Below the pieces are notes generated by a model, which was not told the DNA's origin, made no database searches, and worked only from the letters and a program-made list of their open reading frames with translations. Below, piece by piece: positions 29,410-38,381 of a DNA stretch of 64,000 nucleotides. Made by a program: the position numbers and the translations under genes. This DNA comes from Luteimonas galliterrae. GTDB taxonomy: Bacteria > Pseudomonadota > Gammaproteobacteria > Xanthomonadales > Xanthomonadaceae. How positions within the stretch are numbered: the first letter of the stretch is position 1; each line of letters opens with the position of its first letter. Location of the stretch: the NCBI RefSeq assembly GCF_023374055.1, contig NZ_JAMBEP010000001.1, forward strand, positions 1,674,001-1,738,000, read 5' to 3'.

Positions 29410-29415
29410 AACACA

Positions 29416-31146
29416 ATGAACGCAGTCTCCACTGCCAATCTTCTGGGCATTACCGGCATCGCTCGGCGCCTGGTCATGGACGGCGCCCTAGGGGAAGCGG
29501 AGGCGCGGTCGGCGTTGGATGCCGCAACCCGCGAAAGGAAGCAGATCGCGGCCTACCTGACCGAGAACAAACTCGTCACGGCGCCGCAGATGGCCGCCGC
29601 CAACTCGATCGAGTTCGGCATGCCTCTGTTCGACCCGTCGGTCATGGATGCGAGCCAGAACGCATTGAAACTGGTCAAGGAAGACTTGATCACCAAGCAC
29701 CACGTGCTGCCCTTGTTCAAGCGCGGCAATCGGCTGTTCGTCGGCACGGCCGATCCCACCAATAGCCGCGCGCTCGACGAGATCAAATTCAACTCCAACC
29801 TCACCGTCGAACCGATCCTGGTCGACGCGGACACGATCCGCCGCACGCTTGAACAGTGGCTGGACATGAACGACACGCTGGCCGATATGACCAGCGACAC
29901 CGACGGCCTGGAAACGCTGGATGTCGGCGGCAGCGACGACGACCTCGCTGCGGTAGGCGACAGCGGCGTCGATGCTGGTGGAGACGACACGCCGGTAGTG
30001 AAGTTCATCAACAAGGTATTGGTGGACGCCATCAAACGCGGCGCGTCGGACATACATTTCGAGCCTTACGAGACCGAATACCGGGTGCGCCAACGCATCG
30101 ACGGCATCCTCAAGACCGTGGCGAAGCTGCCGGTCAAGCTCAATGCCCGCGTGGCCGCGCGCCTGAAGGTGATGGCGCAGCTTGATATCGCGGAAAAGCG
30201 CGTGCCCCAGGACGGCCGCATCAAGCTCAACCTTTCCAAGACGAAGCAGATCGATTTCCGCACCAGCACGTTGCCGACCCTGTTCGGCGAAAAAGTCGTG
30301 CTGCGCGTACTCGATAGTTCGGCCGCCAAGCTCGGCATCGAGAAGCTGGGCTACGAAGAGGACCAGAAGAAGCTCTTCCTCGATGCGGTGCAGAAGCCTT
30401 ACGGCATGGTGCTGGTGACAGGCCCGACGGGTTCGGGCAAGACGGTCTCGCTCTATACGGCGTTGAATATCCTCAACGACGAGATGCGCAACATCTCCAC
30501 GGTCGAAGACCCCGTCGAAATCCGCGTGCCCGGCATCAACCAGGTGCAGATGAATGTGAAGCGCGGCATGACGTTTGCCGCTGCACTGCGCAGCTTCCTG
30601 CGCCAGGATCCGGACGTGATCATGGTCGGCGAAATCCGCGATCTGGAAACGGCCGAGATCGCCATCAAGGCGGCCCAGACCGGCCACATGGTGCTGTCCA
30701 CCCTCCACACCAACGATGCTCCGCAGACTATCGCCCGCCTGATGAACATGGGCGTCGCGCCGTACAACATCACCAGTTCGGTCAGCCTGGTTATCGCCCA
30801 GCGCCTGGCCCGGCGCCTCCACGACTGCAAACGCCAGGTCCACCTCCCGGACCATGCCCTGCTGGCCGAGGGCTTCACCCCGGACGAAGTCCACGAAGGC
30901 ATCACAATTTACGAAGCCGTCGGTTGCAGCGAGTGCACCGAGGGTTATAAAGGGCGGATGGGCATCTACCAGGTGATGCCGATGTCGGAAGAGATCCAGG
31001 GGATCGTGCTGGAAGGGGGAAATGCCATGGCGATCGCCGAAGTGGCGCAGAGGGCCGGTATCCGGGACCTGCGCAGGTCGGCCCTGCTCAAAGTTAAGAA
31101 CGGGCTTACCAGCCTTGCCGAAATCAACCGCGTGACCAAGGATTAA
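29416..31146 (+). CDS. pilB: Type IV pilus assembly ATPase PilB
   Basis: 576 residues. An N-terminal MshEN-type domain (LLGITGIARRLVMDGALGEA) is followed by the GspE/PilB ATPase with Walker A GPTGSGKT near 336. The Asp box and Walker B VGEIRDLETAEIA and the His box TGHMVLSTLHTNDAPQT are present. The C-terminal zinc site shows only one Cys in the first pair (LHDCKRQ) and an intact second pair (CSEC), where PilB-type proteins usually have two CxxC pairs. It powers pilus extension at the inner membrane with PilC. Confidence 0.95.
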   Translation: MNAVSTANLLGITGIARRLVMDGALGEAEARSALDAATRERKQIAAYLTENKLVTAPQMAAANSIEFGMPLFDPSVMDASQNALKLVKEDLITKHHVLPLFKRGNRLFVGTADPTNSRALDEIKFNSNLTVEPILVDADTIRRTLEQWLDMNDTLADMTSDTDGLETLDVGGSDDDLAAVGDSGVDAGGDDTPVVKFINKVLVDAIKRGASDIHFEPYETEYRVRQRIDGILKTVAKLPVKLNARVAARLKVMAQLDIAEKRVPQDGRIKLNLSKTKQIDFRTSTLPTLFGEKVVLRVLDSSAAKLGIEKLGYEEDQKKLFLDAVQKPYGMVLVTGPTGSGKTVSLYTALNILNDEMRNISTVEDPVEIRVPGINQVQMNVKRGMTFAAALRSFLRQDPDVIMVGEIRDLETAEIAIKAAQTGHMVLSTLHTNDAPQTIARLMNMGVAPYNITSSVSLVIAQRLARRLHDCKRQVHLPDHALLAEGFTPDEVHEGITIYEAVGCSECTEGYKGRMGIYQVMPMSEEIQGIVLEGGNAMAIAEVAQRAGIRDLRRSALLKVKNGLTSLAEINRVTKD

Positions 31147-31151
31147 CCGCT

Positions 31152-32426
31152 ATGGCCGTCAGCAAGAGCGCCATCAAAAAGACCGCAGCCAAGCCGCAGA
31201 CGCGCACCCGTACGTTGGATGCGCTCCAAACATTCGTGTGGCAGGGCGTCGATAAGCGCGGCACCACGATGAAGGGTGAACAGCAGGCCAAGAACGCCAA
31301 CCTGCTTCGCGCGGAGCTACGCCGGCAAGGCATCACGCCCAGGATAGTCAAACCGAAGCCCAAGCCACTCTTCGGCAGCGCGGGACGCAAGATTTCGGCG
31401 AAAGAGATCGCGATTTTCGCCCGCCAGTTGGCGACCATGATGAAATCCGGCGTGCCCATCGTGCAGGCGCTCGAAATCATCGCCGGCGGCCAGAAGAATC
31501 CGAAAATGCAGGCCATGGTCGATGGATTGCGCGCGGATATCGCAGGCGGCTCCACGATCTACGAAGCAATGAGCAAGTACCCGGTGCAGTTCGACGAACT
31601 GTTCCGTAACTTGGTCCGTGCAGGCGAAAGCGCGGGCGTGCTCGAAACGGTGCTGGACACCATCGCCACCTACAAGGAAAACACGGAAACCCTCAAGGGG
31701 AAGATCAAGAAGGCGTTGTTCTATCCCACAATGGTGATCGCGGTAGCGATAATCGTCAGCGCGATCCTTTTGATCTTCGTGGTTCCGCAGTTCGAAGCCG
31801 TATTCAAGAACTTCGGCGCGGAATTGCCCGCGTTTACGCAAATCATCGTCAACGCGTCGCGATTCTTGGTCTCTTGGTGGTGGCTGGTCCTTATCTTTCT
31901 GGTCGGCAGCATCCTCGGCGTCATCTTCATGTTCAAGCGCTCGCCGCGATTCCAGCATTTTGTGGATAAATTGATCCTCAAGATTCCGGTGATCGGCCAG
32001 ATCATGCACAACGCCGCGATCGCACGTTTCGCACGGACGCTGGCGACCACGTTCAAGGCCGGCGTGCCTCTGGTCGAAGCGTTGGAGACCGTGGCCGGCG
32101 CCACCGGCAACACGGTGTACGAGCAGGCGGTCAAGCGCATCCGCGACGACGTGTCCGTCGGCTATCAGGTCAACATGGCCATGAAGCAGGTGAACCTGTT
32201 TCCGCATATGGTGGTGCAGATGGCGGCGATCGGCGAAGAGGCCGGCGCGTTCGATACGATGATGTTCAAGGTCGCCGAGTTCTACGAGCAGGAAGTCAAT
32301 AACGCCGTGGACGCGCTGGCCAGCCTGATCGAGCCCATGATCATGGTCTTCATCGGCGTCATCGTCGGCGGCATGGTGATCGGCATGTACCTGCCGATCT
32401 TCAAGCTGGCGGCCGTGGTCGGCTAA
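31152..32426 (+). CDS. pilC: Type IV pilus inner membrane platform protein PilC
   Basis: 424 residues. Two GspF domains, each opening with a FARQLATMMKSGVPIVQALEII or FARTLATTFKAGVPLVEALETV repeat. Membrane segments lie near 195-215, 235-260 and at the C-terminus (IMVFIGVIVGGMVIGMYLP). It couples PilB to pilin assembly. AAGGA nine bases before the ATG. The stop is 9 bases before pilD, so pilBCD is likely one transcript. Confidence 0.96.
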   Translation: MAVSKSAIKKTAAKPQTRTRTLDALQTFVWQGVDKRGTTMKGEQQAKNANLLRAELRRQGITPRIVKPKPKPLFGSAGRKISAKEIAIFARQLATMMKSGVPIVQALEIIAGGQKNPKMQAMVDGLRADIAGGSTIYEAMSKYPVQFDELFRNLVRAGESAGVLETVLDTIATYKENTETLKGKIKKALFYPTMVIAVAIIVSAILLIFVVPQFEAVFKNFGAELPAFTQIIVNASRFLVSWWWLVLIFLVGSILGVIFMFKRSPRFQHFVDKLILKIPVIGQIMHNAAIARFARTLATTFKAGVPLVEALETVAGATGNTVYEQAVKRIRDDVSVGYQVNMAMKQVNLFPHMVVQMAAIGEEAGAFDTMMFKVAEFYEQEVNNAVDALASLIEPMIMVFIGVIVGGMVIGMYLPIFKLAAVVG

Positions 32427-32435
32427 TCTAGACGG

Positions 32436-33302
32436 ATGGCCTTCCTCGACCAGAATCCCGGCCTCGGCTATCCCGCCGCGGCCGGACTAGGGCTGCTGCT
32501 GGGCAGCTTCCTCAACGTGGTGATCCTGCGGCTGCCCAAGCGGCTGGAGTGGCAGTGGAAGCGCGACAGCCGCGAGGTGCTCGGCGAGCCGGATCTTTAC
32601 GACCCGCCACCGCCGGGGATCGTGGTGGAACGCTCGCACGACCCGGACACCGGCCATCCGCTGGCCTGGTGGGAAAACATCCCGGTGCTGAGCTACGTGA
32701 TGCTGCGCGGCCGTTCGCGCTACAGCGGCAAGCGCATCTCGCTGCAGTACCCGCTGGTGGAACTGCTGACGATGGCGCTGACGCTGTGCTGCGTGTGGCG
32801 CTTCGGCTTCGGTTGGCAGGGCTTCGGCGCGATCCTGTTCACCTGTTTCCTGATCGCGCTTTCCGGCGTCGATTTGCGCACGCAGTTGTTGCCCGACCAG
32901 CTCACCCTGCCCTTGCTGTGGCTGGGGCTGATCGCAGCGGTGGAAAACCTCTACATCGGCCAGAAGGCGGCGCTGCTGGGCGTGATGGCCGGCTACGCGA
33001 GCCTGTGGGCGGTGTGGTGGCTGTTCAAGCAGCTGACCGGCAAGGAAGGCATGGGCCACGGCGATTTCAAGCTGCTGGCAGCGCTGGGCGCGTGGGTGGG
33101 CTTGAACGGCATCTTGCCGATCATCCTGCTGTCTTCGGTGGTGGGCGCCGTCGTCGGCTCGGTCTGGCTGGCCATGAAGGGCCGCGACAAGGCCACGCCG
33201 ATCCCGTTCGGGCCTTATCTGGCGATCGCAGGCTGGATCGTGTTCTTCTGGGGCAAGGATATCGTCGATGCGTATCTGCGCTATTCCGGCCTGAAGCCGT
33301 AG
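32436..33302 (+). CDS. pilD: Type IV prepilin peptidase PilD lacking the zinc cysteines
   Basis: 288 residues, eight membrane segments. The two catalytic aspartates are present, D146 in ALSGVDLRTQLLPD and D210 in GMGHGDFKLLAALGAW. The cytoplasmic loop that normally holds two CxxC pairs has DPDT at 69-72 and SRYS at 94-97 instead, so no cysteines remain for zinc. The surrounding family residues (WWENIPVLSYVMLRGRS, YPLVE) are intact. It cleaves leader peptides of PilA-type proteins and N-methylates the new N-terminus. From memory the Xanthomonas homologue XpsO also lacks these cysteines. Coupled with pilC. Confidence 0.94.
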   Translation: MAFLDQNPGLGYPAAAGLGLLLGSFLNVVILRLPKRLEWQWKRDSREVLGEPDLYDPPPPGIVVERSHDPDTGHPLAWWENIPVLSYVMLRGRSRYSGKRISLQYPLVELLTMALTLCCVWRFGFGWQGFGAILFTCFLIALSGVDLRTQLLPDQLTLPLLWLGLIAAVENLYIGQKAALLGVMAGYASLWAVWWLFKQLTGKEGMGHGDFKLLAALGAWVGLNGILPIILLSSVVGAVVGSVWLAMKGRDKATPIPFGPYLAIAGWIVFFWGKDIVDAYLRYSGLKP

Positions 33303-33307
33303 ATTTT

Positions 33308-33462
33308 TCCCTCTCCCCTCTGCGGGAGAGGGACAGGCCGAAGGCCAGCCAGGGAGAGGGGCCGGCTTTTCGCGCCGTCTGACAGCGAGAGCAAAAGCAC
33401 GCTTCGCTACGCTCGCGCTCCCCTCTCCTGCCCTTCGGGCATCCTCCCCCGCAAGGGGGGAG
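33308..33462. repeat. Family B inverted repeat between pilD and coaE
   Basis: CCTCTCCCCTCTGCGGGAGAGGG and AGGGAGAGGGGCCGGCTTTTCGC on the left; CTCCCCTCTCCTGCCC and CCCCCGCAAGGGGGGAGGG on the right, with GCTTCGCTACGCTCGCGC inside. It fills most of the gap between pilD and coaE. Confidence 0.75.
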
Positions 33463-33501
33463 GGAACAGCAGATGCTCGCGCTAAAGGGGACAATGGACG
33501 C

Positions 33502-34116
33502 ATGAGCGAATTCCTCATCGGACTGACCGGCGGCGTCGCCTCCGGCAAGAGCGAGGTGACGCGGCGCTTCGAAGCCCTCGGCGTCGTGGTGGCCGATGCC
33601 GATGTCGCCGCGCGCGAAGCGGTCGCCGTCGGCTCGCGGGGCCTGGCCGAAGTGGTGGCGGCCTTCGGCGCCGGCATGCTCGGGGCCGACGGAGCGCTCG
33701 ACCGCGCAGCGATGCGCCGGCATGTGTTCGCGGATGCGGATGCGCGCAAGCGGCTGGAAACGATCGTGCACCCGCGCGTGCGGGCGATGTTGAAAGCGGC
33801 GTGCGAAGCGGCGCCGGGGCCTTATGCCATCGCGGCGATCCCGTTGCTGACCGAAGGCGGCGGAAAGCAGACCTATCCGTGGCTGGACCGCATCCTGGCG
33901 ATCGACGTGCCGCGCGAGACGCAACTGCACCGGTTGATGCAGCGCGACGGCATCGATGCCGCGCTGGCCGAGAAGATGCTGGCCACCCAGGCCACCCGCG
34001 GGCAGCGTTTGGCGATTGCGGACGACGTCATCGTCAATGACGGGCCGCTGGACGCGCTGGACGCGCAGGTCGCGGCGCTGGATGAGCGTTATCGCGCGTT
34101 GGCGGCAGCTGCATAG
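33502..34116 (+). CDS. coaE: Dephospho-CoA kinase CoaE
   Basis: 204 residues. P-loop GLTGGVASGKSEV at the N-terminus, then the acidic DADVAAREAV substrate motif, then VPLLTEGG-like IPLLTEGGGK and, late, RGQRLAIADDVIVNDG. It phosphorylates dephospho-CoA in the last step of CoA synthesis. The pilD-coaE order is conserved in gammaproteobacteria (compare pilD-coaE-yacF). A long family B repeat lies between the two here, so shared transcription is uncertain. Confidence 0.95.
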   Translation: MSEFLIGLTGGVASGKSEVTRRFEALGVVVADADVAAREAVAVGSRGLAEVVAAFGAGMLGADGALDRAAMRRHVFADADARKRLETIVHPRVRAMLKAACEAAPGPYAIAAIPLLTEGGGKQTYPWLDRILAIDVPRETQLHRLMQRDGIDAALAEKMLATQATRGQRLAIADDVIVNDGPLDALDAQVAALDERYRALAAAA

Positions 34117-34146
34117 AAACAGTTACGTTCGCACGCACTTCATGCC

Positions 34147-34226
34147 GTCATCCCGAGCGCAACGAGGGACTTGCTTGTTTCCTCGCATCGCGATCAGCAG
34201 GTCCCTCGCTGCGCTCGGGATGGCGG
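34147..34226. repeat. Family E inverted repeat (CATCCCGAGCGCAACGAGGGAC)
   Basis: TCATCCCGAGCGCAACGAGG pairs with CCTCGCTGCGCTCGGGATGG across a 30-base spacer. It is the only copy of this family in the window and lies after coaE, before the convergent Nudix gene. Confidence 0.75.
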
Positions 34227-34229
34227 TAA

Positions 34230-34262
34230 AAGCTCGCGACTGAAGCCGCTCCCACAAAAACT
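34230..34262. repeat. Family A half element
   Basis: AAAGCTCGCGACTGAAGCCGCTCCCAC is a single arm without its partner, directly beside the family E repeat and touching the end of the Nudix gene. Confidence 0.7.
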
Positions 34263-35218
34263 CAGGACCACAAACCGCGGATGGCGGCGATGCCCTGCGC
34301 ACCGTAGCTGCGAGCCTCGGCCAGATCGGCCGGACCCAGACCGCCGATGGCGTACAACGGCAGCGAGACCTGCTCGCGCAGCGCGGCAAAGGCCTGCCAG
34401 CCGATGCCGGCCGCATCCGGATGCGTCGGCGTCGGCTTCAGCGGGCCGACCACCGCGAAATCGCACTGCAGGGTTTCGGCTGCGCGGAGTTCTTCGGCAT
34501 CGTGGCAGGACGCAGCCACCGTCGCGCCCGCGGGCAACGGTCGCTCCCGCAATGCGCGCAACTGCGCGGCACGCAGATGCACGCCGGCCTGCAACTCGGC
34601 GGCCAGCGCGGGATCGCCGTTGATCAGCGCTTCGGCCTTGGCCTTGCGGCATAGCGTCACCGCCTTGGCGAATAGCCGGCGCCTGCGCGCCGGTTCGATG
34701 TCCGGCGCGCGCAACTGCACCCGGCGCACGCCGGCGGCGAGCGCGCGCTGCAGCGCGTCGAGCCAGGCTTTGTCGTCGTCGCCGGGCGAAGGCGTGACCA
34801 GATAGGTATCCGGTTGCAGCAATGCCGCGACTACCGGGCGGTCGGCGGGCGGCATCGCATAGCTGGCCAGCTTCTGCGGCGGCACCCAGGCCAGGGCCTG
34901 GCCGTCGAGCCCTTTCGGCGCGCCGCCGCGCCATGAATCGATGCGGCGCACGTCCAGCCGCAGGCGTTTGTGCGGATATTGCTGCGGCACCGCGATCAGC
35001 GGCGCGCCGACTTCGGCCTGGATGCCGAGCTCTTCGTACAGCTCGCGGATCAGCGCGGCTTCGGGCGATTCGCCCGGCTCGCATTTGCCGCCCGGGAATT
35101 CCCACAGGCCGGCCAGGTCGCGGCCGTCGGTGCGTCGCGCCAGCAGGATGCGGCCGCGGGCGTCGGCGATGACGCCGGCGACGACTTCGACGATGGAAGC
35201 GTCTTCAGCGCTTCGCAT
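34262..35218 (-). CDS. Nudix hydrolase (MutT-like) fused to a ThiE/TenI-like domain
   Basis: 318 residues. Residues 1-130 are a MutT-type Nudix hydrolase with the full box GKCEPGESPEAALIRELYEELG (GX5EX7REUXEEXGU) around 44-66. Residues ~135-318 are a TIM-barrel thiamine-phosphate-synthase-like domain with VRRVQLRAPD, VVGPLKPTPTHPDAAGIGW and YAIGGLGPADLAEARSYGAQG. The usual ThiE segment HLGQEDL reads HLRAAQL, so it may be TenI-like rather than a true synthase. The Nudix half probably cleans oxidised nucleotides such as 8-oxo-dGTP. This fusion beside secA is typical of the group. Function of the second half is open. Confidence 0.88.
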   Translation of the reverse strand: MRSAEDASIVEVVAGVIADARGRILLARRTDGRDLAGLWEFPGGKCEPGESPEAALIRELYEELGIQAEVGAPLIAVPQQYPHKRLRLDVRRIDSWRGGAPKGLDGQALAWVPPQKLASYAMPPADRPVVAALLQPDTYLVTPSPGDDDKAWLDALQRALAAGVRRVQLRAPDIEPARRRRLFAKAVTLCRKAKAEALINGDPALAAELQAGVHLRAAQLRALRERPLPAGATVAASCHDAEELRAAETLQCDFAVVGPLKPTPTHPDAAGIGWQAFAALREQVSLPLYAIGGLGPADLAEARSYGAQGIAAIRGLWS

Positions 35219-35294
35219 CGCGGGCGCCGAAGGGATGAGGGCACACGATCTTCAAGACCGCCGCGCAGGCTTGAAGTCTCACCGCTTCGGGCTT

Positions 35295-35335
35295 GCCCTC
35301 ACCCCGGCCCTCTCCCGCAAGCGGGAGAGGGGGAA
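35295..35335. repeat. Family B hairpin after secA side
   Basis: CCCTCACCCCGG followed by the hairpin CCCTCTCCCGCAAGCGGGAG. A single-unit form of the family B element, lying between secA and the Nudix gene. Confidence 0.75.
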
Positions 35336-35340
35336 GAGCT

Positions 35341-38085
35341 TCAGGCCAACTGCCCATGGCAATGCTTGAATTTCTTGCCGCTGCCGCACGGGCAAGGATC
35401 GTTGCGGCCGACCTTGGGACCGCTGGCGCGTTCGACCGACAATTCGGGGAGCGCACCCGAGCGCTGCTCGGCGGCGGCTTCCTCGTCGGCGCCGTAGCCG
35501 CCCACTTCCTGGTGCTGGAACTGCAGCTGTTGCGCGATCGCCGCGGCCTGGCGGCGTTCTTCGGCTTCCAGCGCGGCCACTTCTTCCTCGGTGCGGATGC
35601 GCACGCGCGCCAGCAGCGCGATCACTTCGCGCTTCACCTTGTCCAGCATCTCGCTGAACAACTGGAACGCCTCGCGCTTGTACTCCTGCTTGGGCTGTTT
35701 CTGCGCGTATCCGCGCAGGTGGATGCCCTGGCGCAGGTAGTCCATGCGCGCCAAATGCTCTTTCCAGTTCTGGTCGAGCACGTTGAGCATGATGTGGCGC
35801 TCGAGCATGCGCATGGTCTCGCCGCCGACCTGCGCTTCCTTGTCGGTGAAGTGCTTGACGACCGCTTCCTGCACGTAGGCGGTCAGCTGCTCGCTGTCCA
35901 TCTCCCGCTTTTCCTCAAGCAGGCGGACCAGCGGCAGCTGCAGGCCAAACTCGTTGCTCAGCTCGGCTTCCAGGCCCGGCAGGTCCCACTGTTCGTCGAT
36001 CGAGTTCAGCGGTACGAAGCGTTGCACCACGTCGGCGACCACGTCTTCGCGGATGCCGACGATGTTCTCGTTGACCGACTCGGCTTCCAGCAGTTCGTCG
36101 CGCTGCTGGTAGATCACCTTGCGCTGGTCGTTGTTGACGTCGTCGAAGTCGAGCAGGTTCTTGCGGATGTCGAAGTTGTGCGCCTCGACCTTGCGCTGCG
36201 CATTGGCGATCTGCTTGGTCACCAACGGGCTTTCGATGATGTCGTCTTCCTTCAGGCCCATCCGCGCCATCATCCGCTGCACCCAGTCGGCGGCGAAGAT
36301 GCGCATCAGGTTGTCTTCCAGCGACAGGTAGAAGCGGGACGAGCCCGGGTCGCCCTGGCGGCCGGAGCGGCCGCGCAGCTGGTTGTCGATGCGGCGCGAC
36401 TCGTGGCGTTCGGTGCCGACGATGTGCAGGCCGCCGGCGGCCTTGACCGCGTCGTGGCGCTGCTGCCATTCGGATTTCACGCGGGCGCGGGTGATTTCGT
36501 CGAGTTCCCCGCCGGCCTGCGCTTCGAGCGCGGCGAGTTCGGCTTCGAGCGAACCGCCGAGCACGATGTCGGTGCCGCGGCCGGCCATGTTGGTGGCGAT
36601 GGTGACCGCGCCGGGGCGTCCGGCCTGGGCGACGATGTGGGCTTCGCGCTCGTGCTGCTTGGCGTTGAGCACTTCGTGCGGCACGCCGGCTTCCTGCAGT
36701 TGTTCGGACAGCATCTCCGAGACTTCGATCGAGGTCGTGCCGACCAGCACCGGCTGCTGGCGCGCGTGCGCTTCCTTGATTTCGTTGACCACCGCGCGGT
36801 ACTTGCCGGCGCGGTTGAGGAACACCTGGTCCGAATGGTCCTTGCGGATCATCGGCTTGTTGGTGGGGATGACGATCACTTCCAGGCCGTAGATGTTCTG
36901 GAATTCGAACGCTTCGGTGTCCGCGGTGCCGGTCATGCCCGACAGCTTGTTGTACATGCGGAACAGGTTCTGGAAGGTGATGCTGGCCAGCGTCTGGTTC
37001 TCGCGCTGGACGTTGACCTTTTCCTTGGCCTCGACCGCCTGGTGCAGGCCGTCGGACCAGCGCCGGCCCGGCAGGGTGCGGCCGGTGAATTCGTCGACGA
37101 TGATCACTTCGCCGTCGCGGACGATGTAATCGACGTCGCGCTGGTAGATGCCGTGCGCGCGCAACGCCGCGTTGAGATGGTGCACCACGTGGATGTTGTG
37201 CGCGTCGTACAGGCCGTCGTCGCCGAGCACGCCGGCGCCGCGCAGCAGGTCTTCGGCGTGTTCCTGGCCCTGTTCGGACAGATGCACCTGCTTGCCCTTC
37301 TCGTCGACCCAGTAGTCGCCGTCGCCGTCCTCGGTCTTCTGCCGGGTCAGGCGCGGCACGATGGCGTCGACCTTGTGGTACAGCTCGGGCGATTCGTCGG
37401 CCGGGCCGGAGATGATCAGCGGCGTGCGCGCTTCGTCGATCAGGATCGAGTCGACTTCGTCGACGATCGCGTAGTTCAAACCGCGCTGGAAACGGTCTTC
37501 CTTGGCCAGCGCCATGTTGTCGCGCAGGTAGTCGAAGCCGAATTCGTTGTTGGTGCCGTAGGTGATGTCGCTGGCGTAGGCCGCGCCCTTGTCCGAATGC
37601 GGCATGCCCGGGTAGACCACGCCGACCGACAGCCCCAGCCAGTTGTACAGCTTGCCCATCCAGGCCGAGTCGCGGCGCGCCAGGTAGTCGTTGACGGTGA
37701 CCACGTGCACGCCCTTGCCGGCCAGCGCGTTGAGGTAGACCGGCAACGTGGCGACCAGCGTCTTGCCCTCGCCGGTGCGCATTTCGGCGATCTTGCCCAG
37801 GTGCAGGACCATGCCGCCGATCAGCTGCACGTCGTAATGGCGCATGCCGAGCACGCGCTTGGACGCTTCGCGGCAGACCGCGAACGCTTCGGGCAGCAGC
37901 TTGTCCAGCGACTCGCCGTCGGCGACGCGCTTCTGGAATTCGGGGGTCTTGGCTTGCAGTTGCTCGTCGCTGAGCTTCTGCATGTCGGGTTCGAGGGCGT
38001 TGACCTTGGCGACGACGCGGTCGAGCTGGCGCAGCAGGCGGTCGTTGCGGCTGCCGAAAACGCGGGTGAGCAGGCTGTTGAGCAT
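35341..38085 (-). CDS. secA: Preprotein translocase ATPase SecA
   Basis: 914 residues. Walker [10 protein letters not shown] near 105, the DEAD-type box [20 protein letters not shown] near 210, the second nucleotide domain with [14 protein letters not shown] near 510, and the C-terminal zinc/SecB-binding tail [18 protein letters not shown]. It drives protein export through SecYEG. The tail differs from the usual C-x-C-x8-C-H only in natural spacing. A hairpin in the 5' leader (38147-38174) may end upstream transcripts or control it. The opposing frame of 1092 codons is antisense shadow. Confidence 0.98.
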   Translation of the reverse strand: MLNSLLTRVFGSRNDRLLRQLDRVVAKVNALEPDMQKLSDEQLQAKTPEFQKRVADGESLDKLLPEAFAVCREASKRVLGMRHYDVQLIGGMVLHLGKIAEMRTGEGKTLVATLPVYLNALAGKGVHVVTVNDYLARRDSAWMGKLYNWLGLSVGVVYPGMPHSDKGAAYASDITYGTNNEFGFDYLRDNMALAKEDRFQRGLNYAIVDEVDSILIDEARTPLIISGPADESPELYHKVDAIVPRLTRQKTEDGDGDYWVDEKGKQVHLSEQGQEHAEDLLRGAGVLGDDGLYDAHNIHVVHHLNAALRAHGIYQRDVDYIVRDGEVIIVDEFTGRTLPGRRWSDGLHQAVEAKEKVNVQRENQTLASITFQNLFRMYNKLSGMTGTADTEAFEFQNIYGLEVIVIPTNKPMIRKDHSDQVFLNRAGKYRAVVNEIKEAHARQQPVLVGTTSIEVSEMLSEQLQEAGVPHEVLNAKQHEREAHIVAQAGRPGAVTIATNMAGRGTDIVLGGSLEAELAALEAQAGGELDEITRARVKSEWQQRHDAVKAAGGLHIVGTERHESRRIDNQLRGRSGRQGDPGSSRFYLSLEDNLMRIFAADWVQRMMARMGLKEDDIIESPLVTKQIANAQRKVEAHNFDIRKNLLDFDDVNNDQRKVIYQQRDELLEAESVNENIVGIREDVVADVVQRFVPLNSIDEQWDLPGLEAELSNEFGLQLPLVRLLEEKREMDSEQLTAYVQEAVVKHFTDKEAQVGGETMRMLERHIMLNVLDQNWKEHLARMDYLRQGIHLRGYAQKQPKQEYKREAFQLFSEMLDKVKREVIALLARVRIRTEEEVAALEAEERRQAAAIAQQLQFQHQEVGGYGADEEAAAEQRSGALPELSVERASGPKVGRNDPCPCGSGKKFKHCHGQLA

Positions 38086-38146
38086 GGTTTGACCGGATCA
38101 AGGGGTGAACGCCGCGCCGGGCGCGGCGATCGGGCTGGGCCCGAAA

Positions 38147-38174
38147 ACAGAAAAGGGCGCTGGGCGCCCTTTTT
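38147..38174 (-). terminator. Hairpin with flanking T runs between the M23 gene and secA
   Basis: GGGCGC-CCA-GCGCCC with AAAAA before and TTTTCTGTTTT after, read on the minus strand. It could end the M23 peptidase transcript. It is also 62-90 bases upstream of the secA ATG, so it may act in the secA leader. Confidence 0.75.
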
Positions 38175-38223
38175 GGCAACGCGCATTGTAGCTTGGGGTC
38201 GCCGGGGGTGGTTACAAGGCTTT

Positions 38224-38376
38224 TCCCTTCTCCCGCTTGCGGGAGAAGGTGGCGCGAAGCGCCGGATGAGGGCGCGCGGAGTTTCAGATCGCGTCAAGCC
38301 CTTCCCGGCCACCATCAAAATGCGCTATTCCGCGCGCCCTCACCCCAGCCCTCTCCCGCTTCGCAGGAGAGGGAGC
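38224..38376. repeat. Family B inverted repeat between the M23 gene and secA
   Basis: CCTTCTCCCGCTTGCGGGAGAAGG on the left and CCCTCTCCCGCTTCGCAGGAGAGGG on the right, with TTTCAGATCGCGTCAAGCCC inside. The gap 38086-38381 consists of this element and the terminator hairpin. Confidence 0.75.
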
Positions 38377-38381
38377 AAAGC

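Noticed and set aside
31961-31969. Second perfect DnaA box (TGTGGATAA)
   Set aside because: It is inside the pilC coding region with no other signals, so it is probably chance. It also weakens the case for the box at 57094.
38111-38128. CGCCGCGCCGGGCGCGGCG hairpin as a terminator
   Set aside because: It has no T run after it on either strand; the hairpin at 38147-38174 fits better.
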